From NCBI GenBank assembly GCA_023525975.1, contig CM042046.1:39339501-39403500 (forward strand): DNA of 64,000 nucleotides, read 5' to 3'. Under the pieces are notes generated by a model. The model did not search any database. It saw nothing but the letters and a program-made list of their open reading frames with translations, and was not told the origin of the DNA. Below are positions 45,397 to 56,468 of this stretch, one piece after another. The first letter of the stretch is position 1, and each line of letters opens with the position of its first letter. Source of the DNA: Smallanthus sonchifolius (Eukaryota > Streptophyta > Magnoliopsida > Asterales > Asteraceae). The translations under genes were made by a program, and so were the position numbers.

Positions 45397-45657
45397 GAGG
45401 ATTCACAGCCCGTTTGGTATAATTATGTGAGTGAGTTTTATATATTTTAAGGAGTGGTTTAAAGTGCTTGTGAGTGGAGGAGAGAGAAAGGATATAAGAT
45501 TTTTGTAAATATAAGGATAAAATTAGTGGTTTTAGTATAATTTTAAGGATAAGGATAAGAAGAGAGAAAACTGGAGATAAAAGGTAGAAAAAGTAGTGTT
45601 TTTAGTGTAATTATAAGGATAAGGATACGGAATATAAAGAACGGGTTGGGAATGCTC
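45397..45657. mobile_element. MITE of PIF/Harbinger type
   Basis: 261 bp flanked by TAA (45394-45396, 45658-45660), with ends GAGGATTCACAGCCC and inverted GAGCATTCCCAACCC. Reverse orientation of the intron MITE at 36824-37095. Confidence 0.8.
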
Positions 45658-45660
45658 TAA

Positions 45661-46406
45661 AAGGGGATAAACTCTAAACTTGATAAATTTAACGAGGTTA
45701 AAGTTACATTTTACAATATTAAAGGGTTAGTTTTAATAGTTTAACAAAGTTGAGGATAAGTTTTGATTGCAAACAACTATAGAAACTTAAGAGATTAAAG
45801 TGACATTTTAAAAAGTTAAAAGGTTAGTATTGACAATGTAACAAAGTTAAAGGTAGGTTCACATTACAAAATGTGGTCTTTTAAAATGTAATAAATTAAA
45901 AATAAAATAATTGAAGTGCATATAATATTACTTAATAATAAGTTAAAAGAATATATAATAAGTAAACAATACAAATATACTAACTATATTTATACCACTT
46001 AATAAATAAATAAATTGAAGGAACGCGTGTTATCTTTCTAAGGCCTTAGAGAATTGGTTTTCCCGTCTATATTTCTTATTAATAATCAACTTCATTATTT
46101 TAAGCAAATCAACTAATAATTCGTTTTTAATTTTTAGATTTTTATCTACATATTTTTTTAATTCAAAGTTTTGTTTATAGTAATTAAATTGTTCAATCAT
46201 ATTCTTATTAATTTAACAAACCGAAAACAATTTTATAACCAGGAAGGATTCAATTAAAAAAGTTTTCAATCATACATTTACATATTCAAATATCTAATAT
46301 TTGTTAGAATTTTGTTGAATCTTACATTATACTTTGTCATATCATTATAGTTGAAACTATTCGAGTAAATCATTTTCTTTTATTCCTATTTTGATTGATT
46401 AATTAA
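45661..46406. other. AT-rich, no gene recognised
   Basis: Repeated phrases such as GTTAAAGTTACATTTTA occur. No coding signal. Confidence 0.5.
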
Positions 46407-46484
46407 ACTAAGTTAGAAACCCGGTATTACACGGATTGAATAAATTCAATGTATACTTAGTAATAAGGAATTTACATATTATAT
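46407..46484 (-). mobile_element. 3' end of an older Helitron, cut by the next one
   Basis: Minus-strand end: CCGTGTAATACCGGG-like hairpin then CTTAGT. The next Helitron begins at 46485 directly inside it. Confidence 0.5.
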
Positions 46485-46921
46485 ACTAGTTTAGAACCCG
46501 TGTACTACACACGGGTTGAAAATATCAATACATAAAATTCTTAAATCTTTATGTATATATATTTTATAGGTGTAAAAGAGTATTACATATACTAAGTATA
46601 GAAAATAATATTTAAAATATGTAAAATTAATATATAATTAGGTTTCAACAATATGTTAAATATTATTTAATGCAAGTTGACTTTCACTTACTATTTGATT
46701 GAAAATAAAATTTACATAATAATATTTTAAAGTTTCTTGTAATAAAAGATATTTTAAAATAAATGTGGTTCATTCGTATAGTTAGTATTTTTCTTTAAAA
46801 ATATACTATTATTAAAAGATATATATGTATTTAATAAGAGAGAGGGGCGGGGGGAAATGGTGAGATTTAATATGGATGTGACATGTGACATGAAAAACCT
46901 TTATTTATTATATAGTATAGA
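46485..46921 (-). mobile_element. Non-autonomous Helitron with both ends
   Basis: Minus strand starts TCTATACTATATAATAAA (46921) and ends with CCCGTGTGTAGTACACGGG hairpin and CTAG (46485-46489). Contains CCCGCCCCTCTCTC. Related to 32912-33334. Confidence 0.85.
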
Positions 46922-47464
46922 TTAAGTTTTAGAAAAAAGTGTTCTAAAGTATAATTAATTCTTTGTCCTAAATCTATTAAAGATGAGACATGTTTTATCC
47001 AACAATCGTTCTTCGTGATTTAAGATTTAAAATTTGAAATCATAACAAATATGAAAACGTATAAATTTTAATGAATCAATTAAGCGGTTTTATAAATTGT
47101 TATTATTTATTTCTTTAAAAGCTTCTGCTCTTTCTTTCCAAATTAGACTTCCTTCGATAACAACCTCCACAAGATTTATGTCGGTGATTTAGGAATCGAT
47201 TCTATTATAAGCTGTGACCCAGACAAGTTGTTATCAACACACGAAACCATCTATTGAATCGACGAATCGCTATCAACATTACAACATTCCATACTCTTCA
47301 TTTGCATTTTGTGAGTCATGACCCTATCATCACTTCTTGTAAATGGAACTCAATTAAATCTTAAATTCTCTTTCACCATATAGGATAATCATATGGTCAT
47401 TTTTTACCCACCATATTAAAATATGTCAATTTTGGTTATGTTCTATTACTAACATGTCAAAAAG
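46922..47464. other. No gene recognised; ends in a repeat continued past solo LTR E
   Basis: The last 75 bp (from about 47395, GGTCATTTTTTACCCACC) match units at 50317 and 50428. No coding signal. Confidence 0.5.
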
Positions 47465-47469
47465 GTAAT
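47465..47469. repeat. Left TSD GTAAT of solo LTR E
   Basis: GTAAT, repeated exactly at 50288-50292. Confidence 0.93.
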
Positions 47470-50287
47470 TGTAACACCCATGATTTCAACCAAAATTTAA
47501 ACTTTTAAAATACGTGGAAATTAGGTCCCAAATAACACTTTTGACAAACAACACATTTAAAAATAACAAAACAACAATGACAAGTTTTATGTTTTGACAC
47601 ATCCAAACCACATCTCCAAATTAACAACAAGTTTAAACATCTATGAGATAACTCAAATAGGTTTTAAGACTCCCAACCAAGAGTTATAACTCCAACCGTT
47701 CACAAAATAACCGAGAATCCAATTCATCAAGAAGTTTGACCCGAGACATCAAAATGGAGCTTTACCTATAAGAAAACACCACAAAACAACCATTAGTAAT
47801 GATATACAACCCCCATATGAGACCCCCAGACCCTTACAACAAAAGTCGACCAAAAACGACATTTCGGCATTTTGGTGTAAATAGGACCGTAAATTACGCC
47901 GGGCCACCGTAATGTATGCCCAATGGCCGTAAATTACGCCCAACCTAGTGCAGACCCCATTTTTTGGATTTCTCAACTCGAGGCACCCAAGTTTCATATA
48001 TTATGGCTTTCGCAGATCTTTTTCTAGCCTGAGATACACTCAAATGAAGTTGGGCTTTTTCCAATCAACACATATTATCTCCTATAAGTGTTTAACCCAA
48101 ACTAGAATGCCAATTATCATCCAAAACTTCAACTAACACATAAACACCTTACATACATAGGTTAGTTAATCGCCCACCACCCGACTATACTCTTTTGTGA
48201 GGTTCTAATGACCTCAAACACCCCAAACGACCTTGTGAAGTTTATGACCTCAATTAACTCCGTATCAAGTTCTTAGACTTCAAACTCCTCTTTATGATCA
48301 TATTTACTCCCATGTGAGGTTCAAATACCTCAAACACCAAAACAACTAGTCAAGTTCATGACCTCAATTATCACCATATGAGGTTCTTAGACTTCAACAC
48401 CGACTCTTTAACATACCAGCAAGTATACACACATGATACCAATTAATCACCGACATGTGGGGTTCAAAGACCCCAATCCCCTTATTCGAAATGTGAAGTT
48501 CAATGACTTCAAACAACAATTCACCATCCCAACCCTTGTATACAACATAACCATACAAACATCACTATATAAGCAAATAGCAAGCAAATTGTATGTCCTA
48601 CTCCTATCATTACTAAGTAAGTGCAAAGCACTTACCTTGTGCTTTAGATTATTCCGGTTTAGCTTCGATCTTAGCCACGTGATCACCTAAACAATTCATC
48701 TCAACATTAGTCTAGGCATCCCAATATACAACAATTGAGGTTCTAACACACTCCTATCACCAATTAACCAACATTAACATTTGTCTAGGTTAGATTAACA
48801 TAATCAAATCCTTAACACCAATCAAACACTCCTTTAACCCAAGTGGCCCGTTTAGGAATCACCCAAGTTCCACCAAAACTCTCATTTTATAAATAACCAT
48901 AAAAATTGGGGCTTTATGGTTAATTGTGTGTCTATTAACTCCCTAGACACTTATTCAACCTCAAGTTAACATTCTAACATTATTAAATAGAAAACTCTCA
49001 AATTTCCTTCAAGAACCCTAATTCTTGAATCACCAAATTAGATGTTTAGATGATGTTATCTACCTCTTATTTCTTCAAGTTAAGCTAGATAACTATTTAT
49101 TTCATGTTTCTAACCATCTAATTCACCCCTAACAGCCCTAATTTGGATTTCACCCAAAACCCACCAAGAACACCATTAATGGTGCACTACTAGAAAACAT
49201 ATATATTTCCTACAAAATTTTTTGAAAAATTACCAACAAAAGAAATTTCCCACAAGTTAGCGACAAAACAAAAACAAAAAAGTAACTATACGATTTTCTA
49301 CAATTTTCCGACAAATTTATTAAATAAGTTAACTTATTTATTTACTATAATCGTCGTAATATTGTCGGAATTTACCGACGAAAGACTTTTGTCGCAAATT
49401 CGTCGGAAAATTAGTCGGGACTTTGTCGGAAAAAACATTTCCTACGAGGTTTTTTCCAACAAACACTTTTTTGTTGGAACCTTGTCGCTAACGACCAATT
49501 CCAACAAATTTCCCACGAAATCTCACTACTAAAAAAATGAAAATTTTGCGACAGCAGTTTTATGGGAAATTTGTCGAAATTGGTCGTTAGCGACAAGTTT
49601 CCGACAAAAAGTGTTTATTGGAAAAAACTACGTAGGAAATGTTTTTTCCGACAATGTCCCGACTAATTTTCTGACGAATTAGCGACAAAAGCCTTTTGTC
49701 GGTAATTTCCGACAATATTCCGACGATTATAGTAAATAAATAATTTAACTTATTTAATAAAATTGTCGGAAAATTGTAGGAAATAGTATAGTTACTTTTT
49801 TGTTTTTGTTTTGTCGGAAATTTGTCGCTAACTTGTGAGAATTTTCTTTTGTCGAAAACTTTTGTAAGAAATATATATGTTTTCTAGTAGTGGTGGATTT
49901 AAGAGATGAAGGAGGAACTTACTTGTTGTTTAGAAGGTATTGTGTAAATCAACACCTTAAATCCGCACATGCAACCTTCAGAATTCGAGTTCTTGATCTA
50001 GCCTCTTTCTCCTCTTTCTCTTTTGAAATTTTCGCAACACACACAAATAGTGTGTGTCTGTGTTTTTTCTCCACCAAAAACAAAGGAAAAAAGCCTAATT
50101 TTCACTCCCTCCCCCCCCCCACCCACCCACCCACCCACCAACCAACCCATTGGTCTTTGACTCCTTTTACCTCAAATTTAGTCAAAACCTATCATTTGCA
50201 ACAAAGAACCCCCAACTTTCCTTTTTATTTAATTACACCCTAATAATATGAACATCATATAATATACCTGAAAGTTGGTTCGTTACA
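47470..50287 (-). mobile_element. Solo LTR E carrying a CACTA element
   Basis: 2,818 bp. On the minus strand it starts TGTAACGAACC and ends ATGGGTGTTACA, with perfect GTAAT duplications on both sides. No primer binding site or coding domain. It contains recurring CATGTGAGGTTC/TTCAATGACCTC-type phrases at about 48190-48510, and the CACTA element at 49185-49892; without that insert the LTR would be 2,107 bp (708 bp plus one 3-bp TSD removed). Orientation is from the GTGTTACA end. Confidence 0.9.
49185..49892. mobile_element. Non-autonomous CACTA (EnSpm-like) foldback element
   Basis: 708 bp beginning CACTACTAGAAAAC and ending GTTTTCTAGTAGTG, with 3-bp duplications GTG (49182-49184, 49893-49895). 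Nearly the whole element is an inverted repeat with arms of about 340 bp. The arms are studded with TTGTCGGAA/TTCCGACAA, like subterminal transposase-binding motifs of CACTA elements. A second CACTACTAAAAAAA lies at the centre (about 49524). No coding capacity. Confidence 0.92.
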
Positions 50288-50316
50288 GTAATACATAAAA
50301 TTATCCTCCTAATTAG

Positions 50317-50507
50317 AAGGTCACTTTTGACCTGTTATGTGAAAATGTGTTAATTTGGGTTATGTTCTGATAGTAACAGGTCAAAAGGGTAAAACCAAAA
50401 ATCCTCCTTCTCTATATATGAAAACTAAAGGGTCATTTTTTACCTATTATGTGAAAATGTGTCAATTTGGTTATGTTCCATTACTAACAAGTCAAAAGGA
50501 TAAAAGT
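50317..50507 (+). repeat. Two units of a 110-bp repeat, third unit left of solo LTR E
   Basis: Units at 50317-50393 and 50428-50507 share ATGTGAAAATGTGT and GGTTATGTTC, then TAACA-GTCAAAAGG. The unit at 47395-47469 belongs to the same array, which solo LTR E split. Confidence 0.75.
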
Positions 50508-50535
50508 AGGAAATTTATCAAATGAATAAAAAAAA

Positions 50536-50700
50536 TTGTTTCTCTCGGCGACATTTGAATCAAAAGATGCTTACTTGAGAGTTATTTGTTACCAAGAAGA
50601 AAATAGAAAACTTGAGAGTATTGATGATTATGTAGCAACATTAACACAACATATGAAACTGTACAGGGATCGAATTCAAGCTTTCTCTATAACAGTTGAT
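50536..50700 (+). pseudogene. Possible GLE1-like gene fragment
   Basis: The open stretch reads ATFESKDAYLRVICYQEENR, then KLESIDDYVATLTQHMKLY. From memory this resembles a conserved part of the plant mRNA-export factor GLE1 (DAYxRxIGYxEExGKxES, YMKLYGAL). No flanking exons, start or splice context were found, so at best it is a captured or relic fragment. Confidence 0.4.
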
Positions 50701-51179
50701 CATTTTTATTATAAGTGGAAATTTATTTATACTTATTGCTTAAATTAATAAAATCTATCTTTTAGACTTAAACTAATAGTATTTGAAATCTGCATTGAAT
50801 TGAAGAGGGTTGTAAATGACTTTTTAGGTTTTTAAATACTCCGCCGACGAATATATACACCTTAGTGGTACTTGAGTCGTTCCTTATATCATGACTTATT
50901 TTAGATGTTTGCATATGCTTATATATGTAATGTAGATGTGGTAAATTTGACCCATTTTTCGTATGAACGGGGCGATTTGAATTATGTTTTATCTTTAATA
51001 AGTCAAACGGTTAAAAATTAAATATAAGTAGTCTAAAATGTGAAGGCAAACCGTTTTAAAGTCACCATAAGTTTAAAATTCATGCAAAATTTTAATTATA
51101 GTTGATTATAATATAATTAGAATAACATAACTTTTTTGTCATATTATAACTATATACATTTAAGCTAGATGTGAACAGT
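50701..51179. other. No gene recognised
   Basis: AT-rich, with no clear element ends. Confidence 0.5.
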
Positions 51180-51702
51180 TCTTAATTATTATTAGATGTT
51201 TTGGGCGGTTATGCCAAGTGTCAAGCGGTGGTTGGATGGGTTTTTCCTTTCTTTTTTTTATTTTCCTAGGATTTACATGTGTTTAAAAAGGTAAATGAGG
51301 GGGAACAAACATAAAATGATTCCTTGGTATAGTGGTAACAGCGCGCGCCATGCTCCGTGTTAACCTGGGTTCGATCCGTGGGGCAACATGTTTTTTTCTC
51401 TCAAGTTTTTAATTTCTTTTTTCATATATTTTAATTCTTAATTTTTTTTTTCCAGTTTTTTTATTTTTATTTTTCCTTCTTTTTATTTTTTTGTTTAGTG
51501 TTTAGGCTTTAAAATTTAGGTAAGTAATTTTTTTTTCTTATTTAAATGTTACATATTTTAACACCTACGTTGTATCAATGTAAAAAATTGATGTCCCCGT
51601 CATTGCGTGGGATGGGTTTTTTTATTTGTTTTTCGACGTGTTATCGTTTGTATTTTGGTTCGAGTCCATGACCCGCCGCGAAGCGCGGGCATCAAATACT
51701 AG
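51180..51702 (+). mobile_element. Probable Helitron with GC hairpin end
   Basis: The 3' end is clear: CCCGCCGCGAAGCGCGGG hairpin (about 51672-51689), ATCAAATACTAG, then T. The 5' end is proposed at TCTTAATTATTATTAGATG (51180). It contains the tRNA-like module at 51319-51390. A different Helitron family from the CCCGTGTAATACACGGG group. Confidence 0.65.
51319..51390 (+). other. tRNA-derived sequence (pseudo-tRNA or SINE head)
   Basis: A-box TGGTATAGTGGTAA (51325-51338) and B-box GGTTCGATCC (51368-51377) at tRNA spacing, followed by a T-run (51391-51397). The acceptor ends do not pair well, so it is not called a functional tRNA gene. Confidence 0.6.
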
Positions 51703-51917
51703 TTTAATACATTTAGCTATCTTATAAATAAGTAACTAGGGCCACTTATCACAATTCTATGAGTCAAAGATTATTTTTTCCACTTATTTTTTCTTAATTG
51801 TTTAATACTTTCTTTATTAATATTTTATTTTTTTATTATTTCCTTTCACGACTATTTATTACATATTTTTTTCGCTCATTACTAACATTTAATATTTCAT
51901 TTATTCAAACATGGACT

Positions 51918-51922
51918 ATACA
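51918..51922. repeat. Left TSD ATACA of solo LTR F
   Basis: ATACA, repeated exactly at 54971-54975. Confidence 0.93.
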
Positions 51923-54900
51923 TGTGACAATCCGAACTTTTCCAGTTAACTACGTTAACAAAATCCAGTTAAAGTTAACTAAATTAACTTAACTCAAACT
52001 TTAGGGACTAATTCTGTCAATAATCCAAACTTAAACTCCAAGGACTAGTTATGTAATATCCCTAAACTATCCTGTTGACTTTTAGAAAGTCAAAATCCTA
52101 ATTTTGTTGACTTTGGAAGTCAAACTAACAAAGTTCTAACTCCATCCAAACTTGAGGGACCAATTCTGCCATTATCTAAACTCAAGAACATGAAACCTCA
52201 GGGACTAGTTATGTAATTAAGCTAACTTTGATTTCGTTGACTTTCAAAAGTCAAACCGTGCGTTCTTCGATCCAAGTTCGCGAGTGATAACCGAAATTCG
52301 TCCAAATTAATAACGAATTGGACATTAAAAACATTAACGTTCGTCTTTAAACCCCTAATCATCGACATTATTAAACCTAATAATGCTAATTCAAGTCATA
52401 ACCGTTGACACGTTCATGGTAGACAATCAAATTCGACGAACTCGTGTGATAATCTAGCACTCTGCGCACTTCATTCGATCGTCATTAGAGCAATTGCACA
52501 CACCGGACGAGGCAGAATCACTGCAGAAGCCGCCGGAGATCAACCCAGTTGCCGTCGACACCTGTTCTAGCCGATCTCCATCAATCCGACACTTGTTGTG
52601 GTAAATTCTTGAACCTTTAACTTTGTGTTAATCCTCTGATGGAAAGCCCTATCACAATTGGGGCTTATACCATCCAATTCGATCAATTCAGAATCTAGGG
52701 TTCATCACAGACCGGTTTAATCGAATCCTAGTCTAGACCCAATCAAAATGAAATTAACCTATACAGTTAGATTCGCAATACCTTACTCTTTGAAAACCCT
52801 TTGTCAATTCGATGTTTTATTATCAGAATCGTTGTAACCCGTAATCTAGGGTTCATATGAAACCAAGTTGTCGAATTCAACTCTAAACCGTGTTTAAACT
52901 AAATCAAACTATACCATTAGACTCGTAGTCTTCTGTAGATTGAAAGCCTTATGAAATATCGGGCTCCCATCATCGAATTGATCTTGATCCAGTAATTAGG
53001 GTTCATCCTGGAATTACGATTTGGGGTTTTCGATCTTAAACACAAAATTAATGCAATTAAACCACATCTTCAGATTCGCAATGTCGTTTTTGTTAAAAGC
53101 CCTATCATTCTATCAACTTTTATTATCAGAATACTTCAAATCGATTCAGTGTTCATAAACTAGGGTTACGTCTTTTCTTTATGTAATTAAACAATCTTAA
53201 ACATGAAAACTTTGCAATTAAACCTAACCACGGGACCGCCACAACTCGATTATCAAAACCCACGCACTGTTATTGCCAATCAATATCGGGATCGAGGGAT
53301 TCGAGCTTGGGTTGGTTCGGCCCGCGTGGGGAAGAAGAACCCATGAGGGTTGTTTGATAAAGGATTTCTGATCTGGTTATCATCGCGACACCCTAGCGGG
53401 CGGGACTGGTTAGAGGCTTGGGCGTGTGTGGGAGAGACCCGGGTTCGAGACCGGGCTCCCACAATCATTTTTGAACATTTATTTTATTATATTTTTTTAA
53501 TAAAAATCAAACCCTTCGTTATTATAATATTATAAAAACGTGTTTTAGCCGGGAAGCAACCCGTAGGCTCGGGTTTGAATTTATATCCTATTTTCACTAT
53601 TAATTCCACTTTTAAAAATAGTATAATTATACTATTTTCAAGCCATAATCTCGTAACAAATAACATATTTATATTATTTTCAATCAGTGATTAATATTAT
53701 AAAATAATATATAAGTTATATTATTTCGTATCATTTTATAACTCGTGTAACGTTTAGGATTAAATAACAATGGTTTATTATTTACTCGTGTTTATTACTT
53801 CAATAATAATAATGTATTTATTATTCTTACCTCAAGTGAGTAATTAGAATATTCCTTTGAACCTAAAAATAATATATTATATTATTTTCTTAGTTTTTGT
53901 GAATGACAAAACACTCGATTATATTTATTATTATTTTTGTCATTCGTCGCGTAACGTAATTATAATTTGATTATTTAAGGAATTCCTATCTCCGTGGACA
54001 CGTTCGTCCACTCTTGAATATTAGAGCGTTTCTTTAGGACATTTCTCATTCCGTGTCGCTGTCACAATTCCTATTATTATCCATAATTTATGTGTTTATA
54101 ATTTTAGGGCATTTGTAAGTCTTTTGAGACTTACACTCGTGGTTCCAACTTATCTCTTGTGTGATACTACCTACAACGCAACGCAGGTGAGTTTTCACGG
54201 CCCCTTTTTACTGTTTTAATCTGGGGGAGAAAACATGATTAAACTATTTTGAGATTTTGTAATTCGTATGTTATCGATGTTAAAGCTAAGCGTAACACGC
54301 TATCACAGAAAGTCCTCATCTTATATCGGACCGTTAATATGGATCTTAGCGAGGTAATATTTAGTAGTACTACTGGGTTTGATAAATCCCACCCGCGTTA
54401 GTCGCGCTAACTCGATTAGAGATCGAACTGGTGAAATGTTAGCCTACTCACATTGCCAGTGTTGATAGACTTGGCAGGAGGCAAATAAACAAACAGTCAG
54501 CTTCGGTTGCGAGCACTTGAGTTAAACATGAACATAGGTTAGCTACCTATAGATACATATTGAATGGTCATAAATATGGTAAACGCTTATTTATATATTG
54601 AAACCTGTGAACTCACCAACCTCGTGTTGACATATTTTCTTGCATGTTTTCTCAGGTCGCAAAGATAAGTCACAGGTGCACATTAGGGCATGCATGGGAT
54701 TCATCTATTTTGATTTTTGCTTATTTATGTTTGTTTGGATTATTTTGTATTGTACTTGGTTTGATTGGACGTTTAGACTTTTGGACTTTCGGTTTGGGCG
54801 CGTGTGTTTGCGCATTTACTTTTCTTTACGCTTCCGCATTGAAACTCTGATTGATATGATATTTTTATTTGAGTCCCATGTAGAGTCATTCAAAGTAACT

Positions 54901-54970
54901 AATGTCTGAGATCTTGGTTCGTCACTTCCCAAACGGTAAAACTCCGTTAGTTGAAATTTGGGGTGTGACA
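51923..54970 (+). mobile_element. Solo LTR F (Ty3/gypsy-type)
   Basis: 3,048 bp starting TGTGACAATCCG and ending TTTGGGGTGTGACA, with perfect ATACA duplications. No primer binding site or coding domain. It opens with repeated CAGGGACTAG/CAAACT phrases, contains AGCCCTATCA repeats with AGGGTTCAT at about 52650-53170 and a tRNA-like module (53387-53464). The short ORFs at 54640-54909 near its end are not recognised as genes. Confidence 0.92.
53387..53464 (+). other. tRNA-like module inside solo LTR F
   Basis: A-box-like TGGTTAGAGG (53407-53416) and B-box GGTTCGAGACC (53442-53452) with a T-arm-like CCCGG-loop-CCGGG, then AATCATTTTT. Same place in the LTR as those in C and D: after the AGGGTTCAT-type leader and before the AT-rich middle. 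Confidence 0.6.
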
Positions 54971-54975
54971 ATACA

Positions 54976-55372
54976 CGTAATATTTTTTCTACACCTTTAT
55001 TCCAATAATTAATTTGACACCTTTAGACAAACAAATTCTACTCAAGTTTCAAAGAAAACAATTTTCACTCTCTGTTTGTTTTGTTATGACAATAAATATG
55101 AGTCACAGACAGTCACTATCGAGGGTTGTTTTGTTCTTAAGACAACCGGTTTTCACACATGGGCAACTGGAGGTAACAGTTTCCAGAGTTATAAGTATAT
55201 ACGAGTTAAAACTTTTAATCTTAGATAGGAGTGAAAAAAATTATAAATAGAACATTTAACGTTGTATACAAATAAATATTTACAGATTTATGAATTATAT
55301 TCAACATGTTTTTTTTCATTTCATATTGTATCGTTTATTAGCCTCTGTGTAATACACGGGTCTAACACTAGT
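54976..55372 (+). mobile_element. Helitron 3' end
   Basis: Ends with CCTCTGTGTAATACACGGG hairpin, TCTAACACTAG and T (55368-55372). Its left part is presumably 51704-51917, split by solo LTR F. The 5' end was not identified. Confidence 0.55.
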
Positions 55373-56244
55373 GTGTGTGTATATATATATATAATGATAA
55401 GGTGGCTCTCCTCTATTCAAGAGGTGGAGGGCTCCCCTCTAAAATTCAATTATGATATTTTAATAATTAATTAAAACATTAATAATATTAGTTAATGACG
55501 TAAGGGTATTATGAAATTTATAACATTTTTTCAAATCAATTCTTAATTTATCTTTCATTGTTTATCTGGAAAATTTAATTTATATATGATATATTCAATA
55601 TCACATCAAGTTGCGAATTTTATGAACCGTTGAAGTTCAACCTTGTTGTGTAGGTTGTTCTCCCTAAATTTAGTATAAACACATGTCACCTACATATGTG
55701 TAGGCCGTTATCTCTTCATGTATCTTTGGAATAGTTGGTGTTTGAATAATCTCTTTGTATATTTTTTGTGTAATATTTTACTTATGTTAACATAAAATGT
55801 GATAAAAGAAAACCAAAAAATTTGGTACATATATATGTTTAGGGTAAGTTTCAAATAGATAATTATGCAAAGAACTAATGTTTGTTTCAATATATGCATG
55901 ATAAACCATTGATATGTCTATAATAAATATTGAGAACTTACTACATTTAAGTACATTTTTTTTCATTTTCAACTACATATGTGTATAAGTACGTGTATAT
56001 GTAGATACTTACGCAAAGTACCTAAACTTCAATACGTGTAGGATAATAATTGTTCCAATTGATTAATTGGAAAGAGTAGTGAAAAACTATATAAATAGAG
56101 ATAAAAGAGAAAAACTAATTAATTAGAAATAGAAAACATTTTAATAATTTAACTAGTTGGAGAGAGAATTTTTTAGTATATCATTATACCTTTTTGATTT
56201 AATATAACTTTGTTAAGATTGAATAAAAAAGAGTGTTTTAGATA
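55373..56244. other. No gene recognised
   Basis: GT/AT microsatellite at 55371-55394, then GGTGGCTCTCCTC and GGTGGAGGGCTCCCCTC (about 55402-55438). ORFs here lack recognisable domains. Confidence 0.5.
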
Positions 56245-56468
56245 AGGATGAACATTTGGTACCGAGTACCGATAGATTTGGTACGGTATTCTGTATCTAC
56301 CTTTCCATAATTTCAATATCGGTGTTTTCGGTACTTGTGGTACCGATACCATCTATACATTAGCATTTTGTAACGAGCATTGGTATTGTATCGATAGATT
56401 CGATACGGTATTCGGTACCCATTTTTCTAGAAATTCGGTATCGGTATTTTCGGTTCCGATCTCATCCC
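56245..56468. mobile_element. TA-flanked element of GGTACCGA motifs
   Basis: Built of GGTACCGAGTACCG, TTCGGTACC and TCGGTATTTTCGG words on both strands. Ends AGGATGAACA and (inverted) GGGATGAGAT, flanked by TA. Same design as 40184-40610 with a different motif. Confidence 0.65.

Noticed and set aside
48433..48690. ORFs on both strands within solo LTR E
   Set aside because: Lie in a repetitive LTR with TTCAAAGACC-type phrases; no domain.
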